Shown here piece after piece: positions 1-5,460 of a stretch of DNA of 5,460 nucleotides. Below the pieces are notes generated by a model. It was not told where the DNA came from, made no database searches, and saw only the letters and a program-made list of their open reading frames with translations. A program made the translations under genes and the position numbers. Positions within the stretch are counted from its first letter, which is position 1. Each line of letters opens with the position of its first letter. The DNA lies in assembly GCA_013822915.1 (NCBI GenBank), contig PNLG01000160.1, positions 1 to 5,460 of the forward strand, in the 5' to 3' direction. Source of the stretch: Sphingomonas sp. (GTDB lineage Bacteria; Pseudomonadota; Alphaproteobacteria; Sphingomonadales; Sphingomonadaceae).

Positions 1-165
1 ATCTGGGCCGGGTTTGTCGCGCCTGCGGTCGCGATCAGCCTCGCGCATCAGGGAGCCTCGGCGCGGCGCTTGGCGGGCGCGGTGCTCCATTGGCTGGCGG
101 TGATGGTCGCCCAAGCCGTGGCGATGAAGGCAGTTGGCCTGATCCCGCCGCCACCAGGTAGCTAG
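1..165 (+). CDS. C-terminal fragment of a small membrane protein, family uncertain (possibly DUF1761-like)
   Basis: Frame 1 is open from the left edge to a TAG at 163-165, giving the last 54 residues of a protein whose start lies outside the window. Codon third positions are mostly G or C, as in the other genes here, which supports real coding. The visible part has a hydrophobic stretch near residues 2-14 (AGFVAPAVAISLA), a short basic turn (SARRLAG), and a second hydrophobic helix near residues 25-48 (LHWLAVMVAQAVAMKAVGLI), then a proline-rich tail PPPPGS. This is the shape of the end of a small integral inner-membrane protein. The pattern of two helices with a basic link and a terminal helix recalls DUF1761 proteins, but that is a weak impression from one fragment. 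No function can be assigned. It converges with the sugar transporter, so it is not in the same operon and may be unrelated to the sugar locus. Confidence 0.6.
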   Translation: MWAGFVAPAVAISLAHQGASARRLAGAVLHWLAVMVAQAVAMKAVGLIPPPPGS

Positions 166-1667
166 GCCGCGCTCTCGCTCACCCGCAGGGTCGCGACCGC
201 GGCGATTGCCATGACGGCGGCGGCAAAGGCCATCGTCCAAATGGGCTCACCGGGGAACCACGCCTTCATGATCGACCCCATCACCGTTGCCACCAGCAAT
301 TGCGGGATGACGACGAACACGTTGAACAACCCCATGTAAATGCCCAGCTTTGCCTGTGGCAGCGCTGACGCCAAAATGGCATAGGGCATCGCCAAGATCG
401 ACGCCCAGGCAATGCCGATCCCGATTTCGGCGAGAATCAGCAGATCGGGGTTGCGGATGACGAAGAAGCTCGCATAGCCCACAGCGCCGCAACCCAGGCC
501 GATGGCGTGGGTGCGCACCTTGCCGACCGTGCGCGCAAGCCAGGGGAGGAGGGTCAGCGCCGCAATTGCCGCCACCCCGTTATAGGTTGCGAAAAGCACA
601 TCGACCCAATTCGCCGCTTGCTGAAACGCAGCACTTGCCCCGTCGCGCGTGCCAAACGAATATTGCGCAACGATCGCCGTCGTGTTGATCCACATGATGA
701 ACAGCGCTGACCAGCTGAAAAACTGGACGAGCGCGAGCCGCTTCATGAGCGGCGGCATCCCTGAAAAATCGCCGACGATATGCCCCAGCATCGACGCGCC
801 CCGCCCCGCGCGCGCCAGCCGGATCGCGATGATGCTGGCAAGACCATAGGCGATCAGCAAGCCGCCAAGCAGATACATTTCCTGTTGCAGCGCCAGACGG
901 TAAACCACCGCCAGCACCAACACGCCGCCCGCGATCCACGCCACGCTGGACGTCAGGGTGCGCGCGGCGAGCAGGCGGATCGTGTCGTGTGCGTCGGCTG
1001 GATGGTCGCCCTCAAACGCGGCCATTTCGGTGGGGCTGTATTCGCGCGTCGTCACTACCGTCCACAGCACCGCGAGCAAAAGCGCCGCGCCCCCGAACCA
1101 GAAAGCATAGCGCACCGTATCGGGAATGGCTCCTGCAGCGGCGGTGTTGGCGACGCCTGCCCATTCGAGTGCCTTGGGGAAAATCGAGCCGACCACAGCG
1201 CCTGCGCCAATGAACGCGGTTTGCACGGCATAGCCGGTGGCGTGCTGTTCACGCGGCAACATATCGCCGACAAAGGCGCGGAACGGCTCCATCGAAATGT
1301 TGAGCGATGCGTCGAGCACCCACAGCATGAAGGCTGCAAACAGCAAGGCGGGCGCCAGCGGCATCACGAACAGCGACAATGCCGCCAGTATCGCACCGGT
1401 CAGGAAATAGGGCCGCCGCCGCCCCAGCGCGCCCAGCCAGGTCCGGTCGGACATATGGCCGATGATCGGTTGCACCAATAAGCCGGTGAGCGGGGCGGCC
1501 ACCCAAAGCGCGGGCAGCTTGCTCAAAATGTCCGGATCATCGGGCGACAGCGTCTGGAAAATCCGGCTCATATTCGCGTTTTGCAGCGCAAAGCCGATCT
1601 GAATTCCAAAAAAGCCAAAGGAAATATTCCATAATCCCCAGGCGGACTGGCGTGGCCGACGCGTCAC
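162..1667 (-). CDS. MFS sugar transporter, SLC45/GPH sugar:cation symporter type
   Basis: Inner-membrane secondary transporter, probably a proton-coupled importer of a disaccharide or short oligosaccharide such as maltose or sucrose (inferred from family). Numbered from GTG 1667 (501 aa): helix 1 carries WGLWNISFGFFG (10-21). The MFS loop 2-3 signature is SDR...GRRRPYF (73-88). DASLNISMEPFR (119-130) is very typical of bacterial SLC45 proteins, as are TREYSP after helix 6 (207-212), FFSW (316-319), MPYAIL (427-432) and YMGLFN...VIPQ (444-456). About 14 hydrophobic segments are visible, two of them (about 242-258 and 264-284) in the region between the two six-helix halves. Start choice: the frame is open to a TTG at 1697, but GTG 1667 has GGGGAG five bases upstream in an AT-richer stretch. 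The first ATG would remove helix 1. The gene follows lacI by 92 bases (62 from TTG), so co-transcription is likely. The protein looks intact. The substrate is not determined. Confidence 0.9.
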   Translation of the reverse strand: MTRRPRQSAWGLWNISFGFFGIQIGFALQNANMSRIFQTLSPDDPDILSKLPALWVAAPLTGLLVQPIIGHMSDRTWLGALGRRRPYFLTGAILAALSLFVMPLAPALLFAAFMLWVLDASLNISMEPFRAFVGDMLPREQHATGYAVQTAFIGAGAVVGSIFPKALEWAGVANTAAAGAIPDTVRYAFWFGGAALLLAVLWTVVTTREYSPTEMAAFEGDHPADAHDTIRLLAARTLTSSVAWIAGGVLVLAVVYRLALQQEMYLLGGLLIAYGLASIIAIRLARAGRGASMLGHIVGDFSGMPPLMKRLALVQFFSWSALFIMWINTTAIVAQYSFGTRDGASAAFQQAANWVDVLFATYNGVAAIAALTLLPWLARTVGKVRTHAIGLGCGAVGYASFFVIRNPDLLILAEIGIGIAWASILAMPYAILASALPQAKLGIYMGLFNVFVVIPQLLVATVMGSIMKAWFPGEPIWTMAFAAAVMAIAAVATLRVSESAA

Positions 1668-1672
1668 TGGCG

Positions 1673-1678
1673 CTCCCC
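1673..1678 (-). promoter_or_regulatory. Ribosome binding site deciding the transporter start (GGGGAG)
   Basis: On the minus strand GGGGAG lies five bases before GTG 1667. The longer candidate, TTG at 1697, is preceded by GCTGCCACGCT, which has no Shine-Dalgarno match. The bases around 1681-1698 are AT-rich compared with the surroundings, as expected near an open ribosome-binding region. This favours the 501-residue protein over the 511-residue one. Confidence 0.55.
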
Positions 1679-1759
1679 ATTTTCTGTTATTTTGCAAAGC
1701 GTGGCAGCGCGCGCGCCGCGCGGCAATCCCATGGCGCTGTGAATTCGAATGCGGCCCGG

Positions 1760-2782
1760 TCAGCCGCCGCTGGATCGCCGGACCACCAACCGTCCGGGGA
1801 GCGCGACGCTGGCGACGGGTTCGTCACGAATCCGGGCGAGCAGTGTGTCGACCAGCACTTCGCCCGCCGCGAGGTAGTTTTGGGCGATGGTGGTGAGCGG
1901 CGGATGGGTGAGGCTGGCGGCCGGAATATCGTCAAACCCGACAACGGCGACATCGCCTGGAACGCTCAGGCCCGCTTCCTCAAGGGCTGCGAGCGCGCCG
2001 ATCGCGATGGTGTCGCTCGCCGCGAACAGCGCGTCAAAGCCGGTGCCGCGCGCGATCAGGGCGCGTGCCGCCTCAAAACCGGCCTGCTGGGTGTTGAGCG
2101 CATCCACTTGCAACAGCGGGTCGGGCGTGATGCCCGCCGCGCTCTGCGCCGCGCACGCGCCGCGATAGCGTTCATTGAATTCGGGATAATGGCTCGATGC
2201 TTGCCCGATAAAGGCGATCCGGCGCCGTCCCCCGGCAATCAGATGCGCCACCGCATCGGCGCCGCCGCCCCGATTGTCGCACCCGATCACTGTGCCCGGC
2301 TCGCCCGGTTGCACCGATCCCCAGCGGACGAAGTGCGTCCCTTGCGCGATCAACATGTCGAGCCGCGCGCGATACTCCTCATAATCGCCATAGCCGAGCA
2401 GCATGATGCCATCGGCTTTGTGACTATCCTCATAGGCGACGTGCCAGTCGCTCGACATTTGCTGGAACGAGGTCAGCAGGTCGAAGCCCCGCAACGCACA
2501 AGTGCGCGTGATCGTGCCCAGCATCGACAGAAAAAACGGGTTGATAAGCGATTGATCCGGGGTTGGATCTTCGAAGAAGAGCAGCGCCAGCGTGTTTGAT
2601 TGCCGCCGCCGGAGCGAGGAGGCGTGTTTGTCGACGGTATAGTTGAGCTGGCGGGCAATCGCCTCAATCCGTTTGCGCGTTGCCTCGCTCACCGACGCGG
2701 CCCCGCTGAGCGCGCGCGACACCGTTGGCTGCGACACGCCGGCCAATTGCGCAATATCGAACGAGGTTGGCTTTGCTTTCAT
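1760..2782 (-). CDS. LacI/GalR-family transcriptional repressor, probably of the sugar-uptake locus
   Basis: DNA-binding sugar-responsive regulator of 340 residues, the usual length for the family. The N-terminal helix-turn-helix is canonical: FDIAQLAGVSQPTVSRALSG at residues 8-27. It is followed by helix 3 (RKRIEAIARQLNY, 36-48) and the hinge with the conserved leucine (HASSLRRRQSN, 53-63; Leu57). The periplasmic-binding-like core starts at TLALLF (64-69), with DGIMLLG at 124-130, ASDTIAIGALAAL in the C-terminal lobe, and the family signature VVGFDDIP (280-287) and PPLTTI (294-299). It starts with ATG at 2782; GGGGAGGGG lies upstream (2797-2805), but 14 bases away, a long spacing. It is transcribed with the transporter and divergently from the receptor, so it most likely controls both through the intergenic region, releasing DNA when a sugar binds. 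Regulation and effector are inferred. A MalR- or SuxR-like role fits but is not proven. Confidence 0.95.
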   Translation of the reverse strand: MKAKPTSFDIAQLAGVSQPTVSRALSGAASVSEATRKRIEAIARQLNYTVDKHASSLRRRQSNTLALLFFEDPTPDQSLINPFFLSMLGTITRTCALRGFDLLTSFQQMSSDWHVAYEDSHKADGIMLLGYGDYEEYRARLDMLIAQGTHFVRWGSVQPGEPGTVIGCDNRGGGADAVAHLIAGGRRRIAFIGQASSHYPEFNERYRGACAAQSAAGITPDPLLQVDALNTQQAGFEAARALIARGTGFDALFAASDTIAIGALAALEEAGLSVPGDVAVVGFDDIPAASLTHPPLTTIAQNYLAAGEVLVDTLLARIRDEPVASVALPGRLVVRRSSGG

Positions 2783-2811
2783 TCGCGACGCGCGCGCCCC
2801 TCCCCAATCGC

Positions 2812-2828
2812 GGCCAGAGTTTCTGGTC
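2812..2828. promoter_or_regulatory. Inverted repeat in the lacI leader (CCAGA-GTT-TCTGG)
   Basis: Arms CCAGA (2814-2818) and TCTGG (2822-2826) are perfect complements around a three-base centre. A further G-C pair follows one mismatch on each side (2812 with 2828). It lies 30-46 bases upstream of the lacI start codon, a suitable place for an autoregulatory operator or a leader hairpin. LacI-family operators usually have a CG centre, which this lacks, so it may bind another protein or be chance. Confidence 0.2.
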
Positions 2829-2879
2829 CGATCATGGGAGCCTAGGCAGGCCGGGGCCGCACCGAAAGAGGGATATTGA

Positions 2880-2887
2880 ATACGTAT
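2880..2887. promoter_or_regulatory. Candidate LacI-family operator core (ATACGTAT)
   Basis: ATACGTAT is a perfect 8-base palindrome with the central CG found in most LacI/GalR operators. It sits inside the AT-rich part of the divergent region, 98 bases from lacI and 141 bases from the receptor start. The left side reads TTGA before the core, but the right side (GTGT) does not mirror it, so the full 14-16 base operator symmetry is missing. It is the best operator candidate I can see, but an 8-base match is weak evidence alone. Confidence 0.25.
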
Positions 2888-2903
2888 GTGTTCTTATTGG
2901 CTT

Positions 2904-2921
2904 TGTGGCGCTGCGGCCACA
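2904..2921 (+). other. Possible hairpin in the receptor leader
   Basis: TGTGGC (2904-2909) is fully complementary to GCCACA (2916-2921) around the six-base loop GCTGCG. It has no run of T after it, so it is not an intrinsic terminator. If transcription of the receptor starts upstream of it, it would be a 5' leader stem-loop; otherwise it could be part of a protein-binding site. Function is unknown. Confidence 0.2.
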
Positions 2922-3009
2922 TTCAAGAGCGGCAAGTGGGAAAGGCGCGTGGCGCGTCGATCCGCATCATCACGGCTGTTACGCACCGGCAGAACCGGGC
3001 GCGGCCATC

Positions 3010-3018
3010 AGGAGGGGG
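3010..3018 (+). promoter_or_regulatory. Strong ribosome binding site of the receptor gene (AGGAGGGGG)
   Basis: AGGAGGGGG ends nine bases before ATG 3028 (12 bases from the AGGAGG core). It is the strongest Shine-Dalgarno match in the window. It fixes the receptor start at 3028 despite the unusually long leader this gives, because the later candidates, GTG 3112 and ATG 3148, have no comparable site. Confidence 0.75.
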
Positions 3019-3027
3019 CAGTTTTCG

Positions 3028-5460
3028 ATGTTTCGCACCACCACAGCTTATTCCGGCACAGCTTATCCCGGCCCAGATTATCTCGGGGCCGCCAACCTTG
3101 CCCGTAAGACCGTGCACGTCGGTCTGCGCGCCCTCGCGTTTGGCCTGATGGCGACAACTGCGTCGACCGCCTGGGCGCAAGCCGCTCCGGCTGCCGAGGA
3201 GCCAACCGAGGCCCAGGCAGACGAAGAGACGAAGGATGACATGGTTGTCATCGGCTTTCGCCGCTCGCTGGAAAGCGCGACCAACACGAAAAAGCGCAAT
3301 GACCAGATCCTGGAATCGGTGACCGCCGAAGATATTGGCAAATTGCCCGATGCGTCGATCGCCGAATCGATTGCGCGCCTGCCCGGCTTGACGTCGCAGC
3401 GGCTGAACGGTCGTGCCAACGTCATTTCGATCCGTGGTCTTGGCCCCGATTTGTCGACCACGCTGCTCAACGGGCGCGAACAAACATCGACTGGCGACGC
3501 GCGCGCGGTGGAATTTGACCAATATCCGTCCGAAGTCGTCAATCAGGTGGTGGTGTATAAATCGCCCGTCGCCTCGCTCATTGGTCAGGGCCTTGCCGGC
3601 ACCGTTGACATCCGCACCATTCGTCCGCTCGAAACCAACAAGCGCGTGATTGCATTCGGCGCGCGCGGCGTTGACGCCGATCTTGGCCGGTTGAACGCGG
3701 GGTCGCAGCAATTTGGCTACCGCGTTAACGGCACCTATGTCGATCAATTCTTCAACGACACGCTGGGTGTCGCGCTCGCGGCATCCTATGTCGACGAACC
3801 CTATCAGATTCAGGAGTTTAACGCCTGGGGCTTTGCCGGGAACGGCACCGCGGCCAGCCCGTCGCTGATCGGCGGCAACCGGTCGTTCGTGCGCTCCACC
3901 CAGCTGCGCCGATTCGGCTTTGTTGGCACGGTCCAGTGGAAACCGGTGCCGGAACTGACGCTGACCGCGGACGGTTTCTATTCCGACTTCCGCGATGACC
4001 AGATCGGCCGCGGTATCGAATTGCCGCTGGGCTTTGGCGGCGGGTTCAACGTGCTGCCGGTGACCAATACCACGGTGCAGAACGGCGTTGTCACGGCCGG
4101 CCGGTTCGACAATGTGCGCGGCGTCGTGCGCAACGACCCGGCAGAGCGCAACGCGCAGCTGGCATCGGCGGGGTTCAACGCCAGCTGGAAGGGCAATGAC
4201 GGCTGGAGCGCGTGGTTCGATTTCGGCTATTCGCGCACCGACCGTAACGAACTGATTTTCGAAAGCTATTCGGGCACCGGCTTTAACGGCGACGACGCGG
4301 TGCCGGGGCGTGTGCAGGGCACCAGCCCGGCCGATTCGATTGGGTTTGTCACTGGCAATCGCGGTTCGGTGTTTACCAACCAGCTCAACTATGCCGATCC
4401 CAACCTCATCCGGCTCACCGATCCGCTCGGCTGGGGCGGTGGCGTGGTGCCGCAAGCGGGCTATTTCAACGATCGCATCGTGCGCGACGATCTGAAGCAA
4501 TATCGCCTGCAGGTTGCGCACGAATTCGGCAGCGACTTCTTCCTGAAATCGGTGCAATTCGGGCTTGGCTATATCGACCGTAACAAATCGCTGGTGCCCG
4601 ATGAGTTCTTCATCCGGCTGGCGGGTGGCGCAACGTCGCTTGCCATTCCGCAGCAAAATCTGTTGCAGCCAACGCAGTTGACTTATCTCGGTCTTGGTCC
4701 GGTTGTCAGCTATGACCCGCGCCGATTGTTGGCGGCCGGCGTGCTGACGCTGCAGCGCAACACCAATAACGACGTGGTCGCAAAGGCGTTCACGATTTCC
4801 GAACGGCTGCTGCAGGGCTATGTTCAGGGCAATTTGCAGGGGCAGGCCGGCCCGGCGCAGATTACCGGCAATTTCGGGCTTCAGGTGGTCGTGACCGATC
4901 AGGGTTCGACTGGTCCGATCTTCGTCAACAACACGCAGTCGACGGTCAACATCGGCGCCAGCTATATCGATCTGTTGCCCAGCCTCAACGTGTCGGCGCG
5001 GTTCCCGAATGATTTTGTGGTGCGGCTCGCGGTAGCGCGCGAGATTCAGCGGCCACGGCTCGACGATCTGCGCGTGTCGCTGGCTTATGGCTTCAACAAT
5101 GCGTCGGGCCTGATCGAGGGCGGTGGCGGTAATCCGAGGTTGCAACCCTATCGCGCCAACGCATTCGATCTGAACTTCGAAAAATATTTCGGCACCAAGG
5201 GCTTTGTCGCGGTTCAGCTTTTCTACAAGCAGCTCGAAAACTACATCTTCAACGGTCGGTTCAACTTCAACTATGCGGGCTTCCCGCCGCCAGCCAATGT
5301 GCTGCCAACGACGCCGTCGATCGGTATCTTGAACGCGCCGATCAACACCCGCGGCGGCGAGATTTACGGTGTGGAATTGTCCACCACCGTGCCGTTTGAA
5401 GTCATCACTCCGGTGCTCACCGGCTTTGGCGTCACCGGCGGCGGCGGCTATAGCATTTCG
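3028..5460 (+). CDS. TonB-dependent outer-membrane receptor, Xanthomonas/Caulobacter type (3' end missing)
   Basis: Outer-membrane active transporter, probably for an oligosaccharide, energised by TonB-ExbBD. All 811 visible codons are open; the frame runs off the right edge. Residues 1-50 form a long signal sequence: a 31-residue n-region, hydrophobic core LRALAFGLMATTASTAWA, and likely signal peptidase I cleavage after AWA (50). A short acidic linker leads to a TonB-box-like segment DDMVVIGFRRSL (70-81). The plug follows, with IGKLPDASIAESIARLPG (103-120), ISIRGL (133-138), LLNGR (146-150), VVVYKSP (174-180) and GLAGTVDIRTIRPL (188-201), all hallmarks of the TIGR01782 class. The barrel begins near residue 205. 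Late-barrel motifs include SLNVSARFPNDFVVRLA, REIQRPRLDDLR and GNPRLQPYRAN (about 701-711), then GGEIYGVEL. Relatives are usually about 900-1000 residues, so roughly 100-150 residues with the last strands are missing. No N-terminal STN domain is seen. The divergent LacI regulator and sugar transporter point to a carbohydrate, by inference. Confidence 0.95.
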   Translation, partial: MFRTTTAYSGTAYPGPDYLGAANLARKTVHVGLRALAFGLMATTASTAWAQAAPAAEEPTEAQADEETKDDMVVIGFRRSLESATNTKKRNDQILESVTAEDIGKLPDASIAESIARLPGLTSQRLNGRANVISIRGLGPDLSTTLLNGREQTSTGDARAVEFDQYPSEVVNQVVVYKSPVASLIGQGLAGTVDIRTIRPLETNKRVIAFGARGVDADLGRLNAGSQQFGYRVNGTYVDQFFNDTLGVALAASYVDEPYQIQEFNAWGFAGNGTAASPSLIGGNRSFVRSTQLRRFGFVGTVQWKPVPELTLTADGFYSDFRDDQIGRGIELPLGFGGGFNVLPVTNTTVQNGVVTAGRFDNVRGVVRNDPAERNAQLASAGFNASWKGNDGWSAWFDFGYSRTDRNELIFESYSGTGFNGDDAVPGRVQGTSPADSIGFVTGNRGSVFTNQLNYADPNLIRLTDPLGWGGGVVPQAGYFNDRIVRDDLKQYRLQVAHEFGSDFFLKSVQFGLGYIDRNKSLVPDEFFIRLAGGATSLAIPQQNLLQPTQLTYLGLGPVVSYDPRRLLAAGVLTLQRNTNNDVVAKAFTISERLLQGYVQGNLQGQAGPAQITGNFGLQVVVTDQGSTGPIFVNNTQSTVNIGASYIDLLPSLNVSARFPNDFVVRLAVAREIQRPRLDDLRVSLAYGFNNASGLIEGGGGNPRLQPYRANAFDLNFEKYFGTKGFVAVQLFYKQLENYIFNGRFNFNYAGFPPPANVLPTTPSIGILNAPINTRGGEIYGVELSTTVPFEVITPVLTGFGVTGGGGYSIS
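3043..3087 (+). repeat. Three-copy 15-base tandem repeat in the receptor leader sequence
   Basis: Copies lie at 3043-3057 (ACAGCTTATTCCGGC), 3058-3072 (ACAGCTTATCCCGGC) and 3073-3087 (CCAGATTATCTCGGG). The first two differ at one base; the third is more diverged. The repeat is in frame and encodes TAYSG-TAYPG-PDYLG at residues 6-20, ahead of the basic and hydrophobic parts of the signal peptide. It explains why the n-region is so long. Copy-number change would add or remove five residues without breaking the frame. Confidence 0.8.

Larger units (their letters stand above)
2783..3027. promoter_or_regulatory. Divergent control region between lacI and the receptor gene
   Basis: These 245 bases separate two divergently transcribed genes and must hold the promoters of both. 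I see no convincing small gene and no unambiguous -35/-10 pair on either strand; sphingomonad promoters often match the E. coli consensus poorly. The part from about 2871 to 2904 is clearly more AT-rich than the flanks, which makes it the best place for promoter and operator elements. The separate entries list an 8-base palindrome with a CG centre, a hairpin in the receptor leader, and an inverted repeat nearer lacI. A perfect 8-base palindrome GCCTAGGC is also present at 2840-2847. Confidence 0.65.

Noticed and set aside
780..1481. A 233-codon plus-strand open frame opposite the transporter
   Set aside because: It lies inside the transporter on the other strand, is rich in Arg, His and Gln, and resembles no protein family; it is a shadow frame.
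1707..1724. GC-repeat tract with the 10-base palindrome GCCGCGCGGC between lacI and the transporter, as a possible terminator
   Set aside because: The palindrome leaves almost no loop and is not followed by a T run on the minus strand. It looks like GC-rich spacer and would not be a normal intrinsic terminator.
1652..2599. A 315-codon plus-strand open frame opposite lacI
   Set aside because: The minus strand encodes a complete LacI-family protein here. The plus-strand product has shadow-like composition (Arg/Ala/Gly/His rich) and no recognisable motif.
2897..2926. TTGGCT followed about 17 bases later by CATTCA as a sigma-70-type promoter for the receptor
   Set aside because: Both hexamers are poor matches and the spacer contains a GC-rich stem-loop; the evidence is too weak to annotate as a promoter.
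2876..3148. Short plus-strand frames at 2876-3148 and 2886-3107 across the divergent region
   Set aside because: They overlap the start of the receptor gene in other frames, show no family resemblance, and have no good ribosome site, whereas the receptor has a strong one at 3010-3018.
2923..5145. A 740-codon open frame on the minus strand, antisense to the receptor gene
   Set aside because: The opposite strand has unmistakable TonB-receptor motifs along its whole length. The antisense product is rich in Arg, His, Ala and Ile without recognisable domains, as expected for a shadow frame in GC-rich DNA. No supporting ribosome site or family was seen.

Overview
The window is GC-rich DNA with dense coding. 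It most likely comes from an alphaproteobacterium of the Sphingomonadales or a close relative. This rests on the TonB-dependent receptor, which has the plug and barrel motifs of the Xanthomonas/Caulobacter/sphingomonad receptor class (TIGR01782-like), and on a LacI regulator and SLC45/GPH-type sugar transporter beside it. Taxonomy is inferred from protein family and base composition only.

Layout: (1) 1-165, plus strand: the last 54 codons of a small membrane protein, cut by the left edge. (2) 162-1667 (possibly to 1697), minus strand: an MFS transporter of the SLC45/GPH sugar-cation symporter type. It converges on gene 1, and the two stop codons share one CTAG. (3) 1760-2782, minus strand: a LacI/GalR-family repressor just upstream of the transporter and probably co-transcribed with it. 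(4) 2783-3027: a 245-base divergent control region with candidate palindromes. (5) 3028-5460, plus strand: a TonB-dependent outer-membrane receptor, cut by the right edge after 811 codons.

Together genes 2, 3 and 5 look like a compact carbohydrate-uptake locus. The receptor would bring an oligosaccharide across the outer membrane using TonB energy, the MFS protein would take it (or a product) across the inner membrane, and the LacI protein would sense a sugar and control both directions from the shared intergenic region. Similar sets occur in the maltose locus of Caulobacter and the sucrose (sux) locus of Xanthomonas. The substrate cannot be fixed here because no glycoside hydrolase lies inside the window; one may follow the receptor beyond the right edge.

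I found no RNA gene, CRISPR array, insertion sequence, phage gene or clearly new system. The less ordinary details are a 15-base tandem repeat in an unusually long N-terminal leader of the receptor, a non-ATG start for the transporter that overlaps the stop of a possible mini-ORF, the shared-CTAG convergent stops, and candidate operator palindromes.
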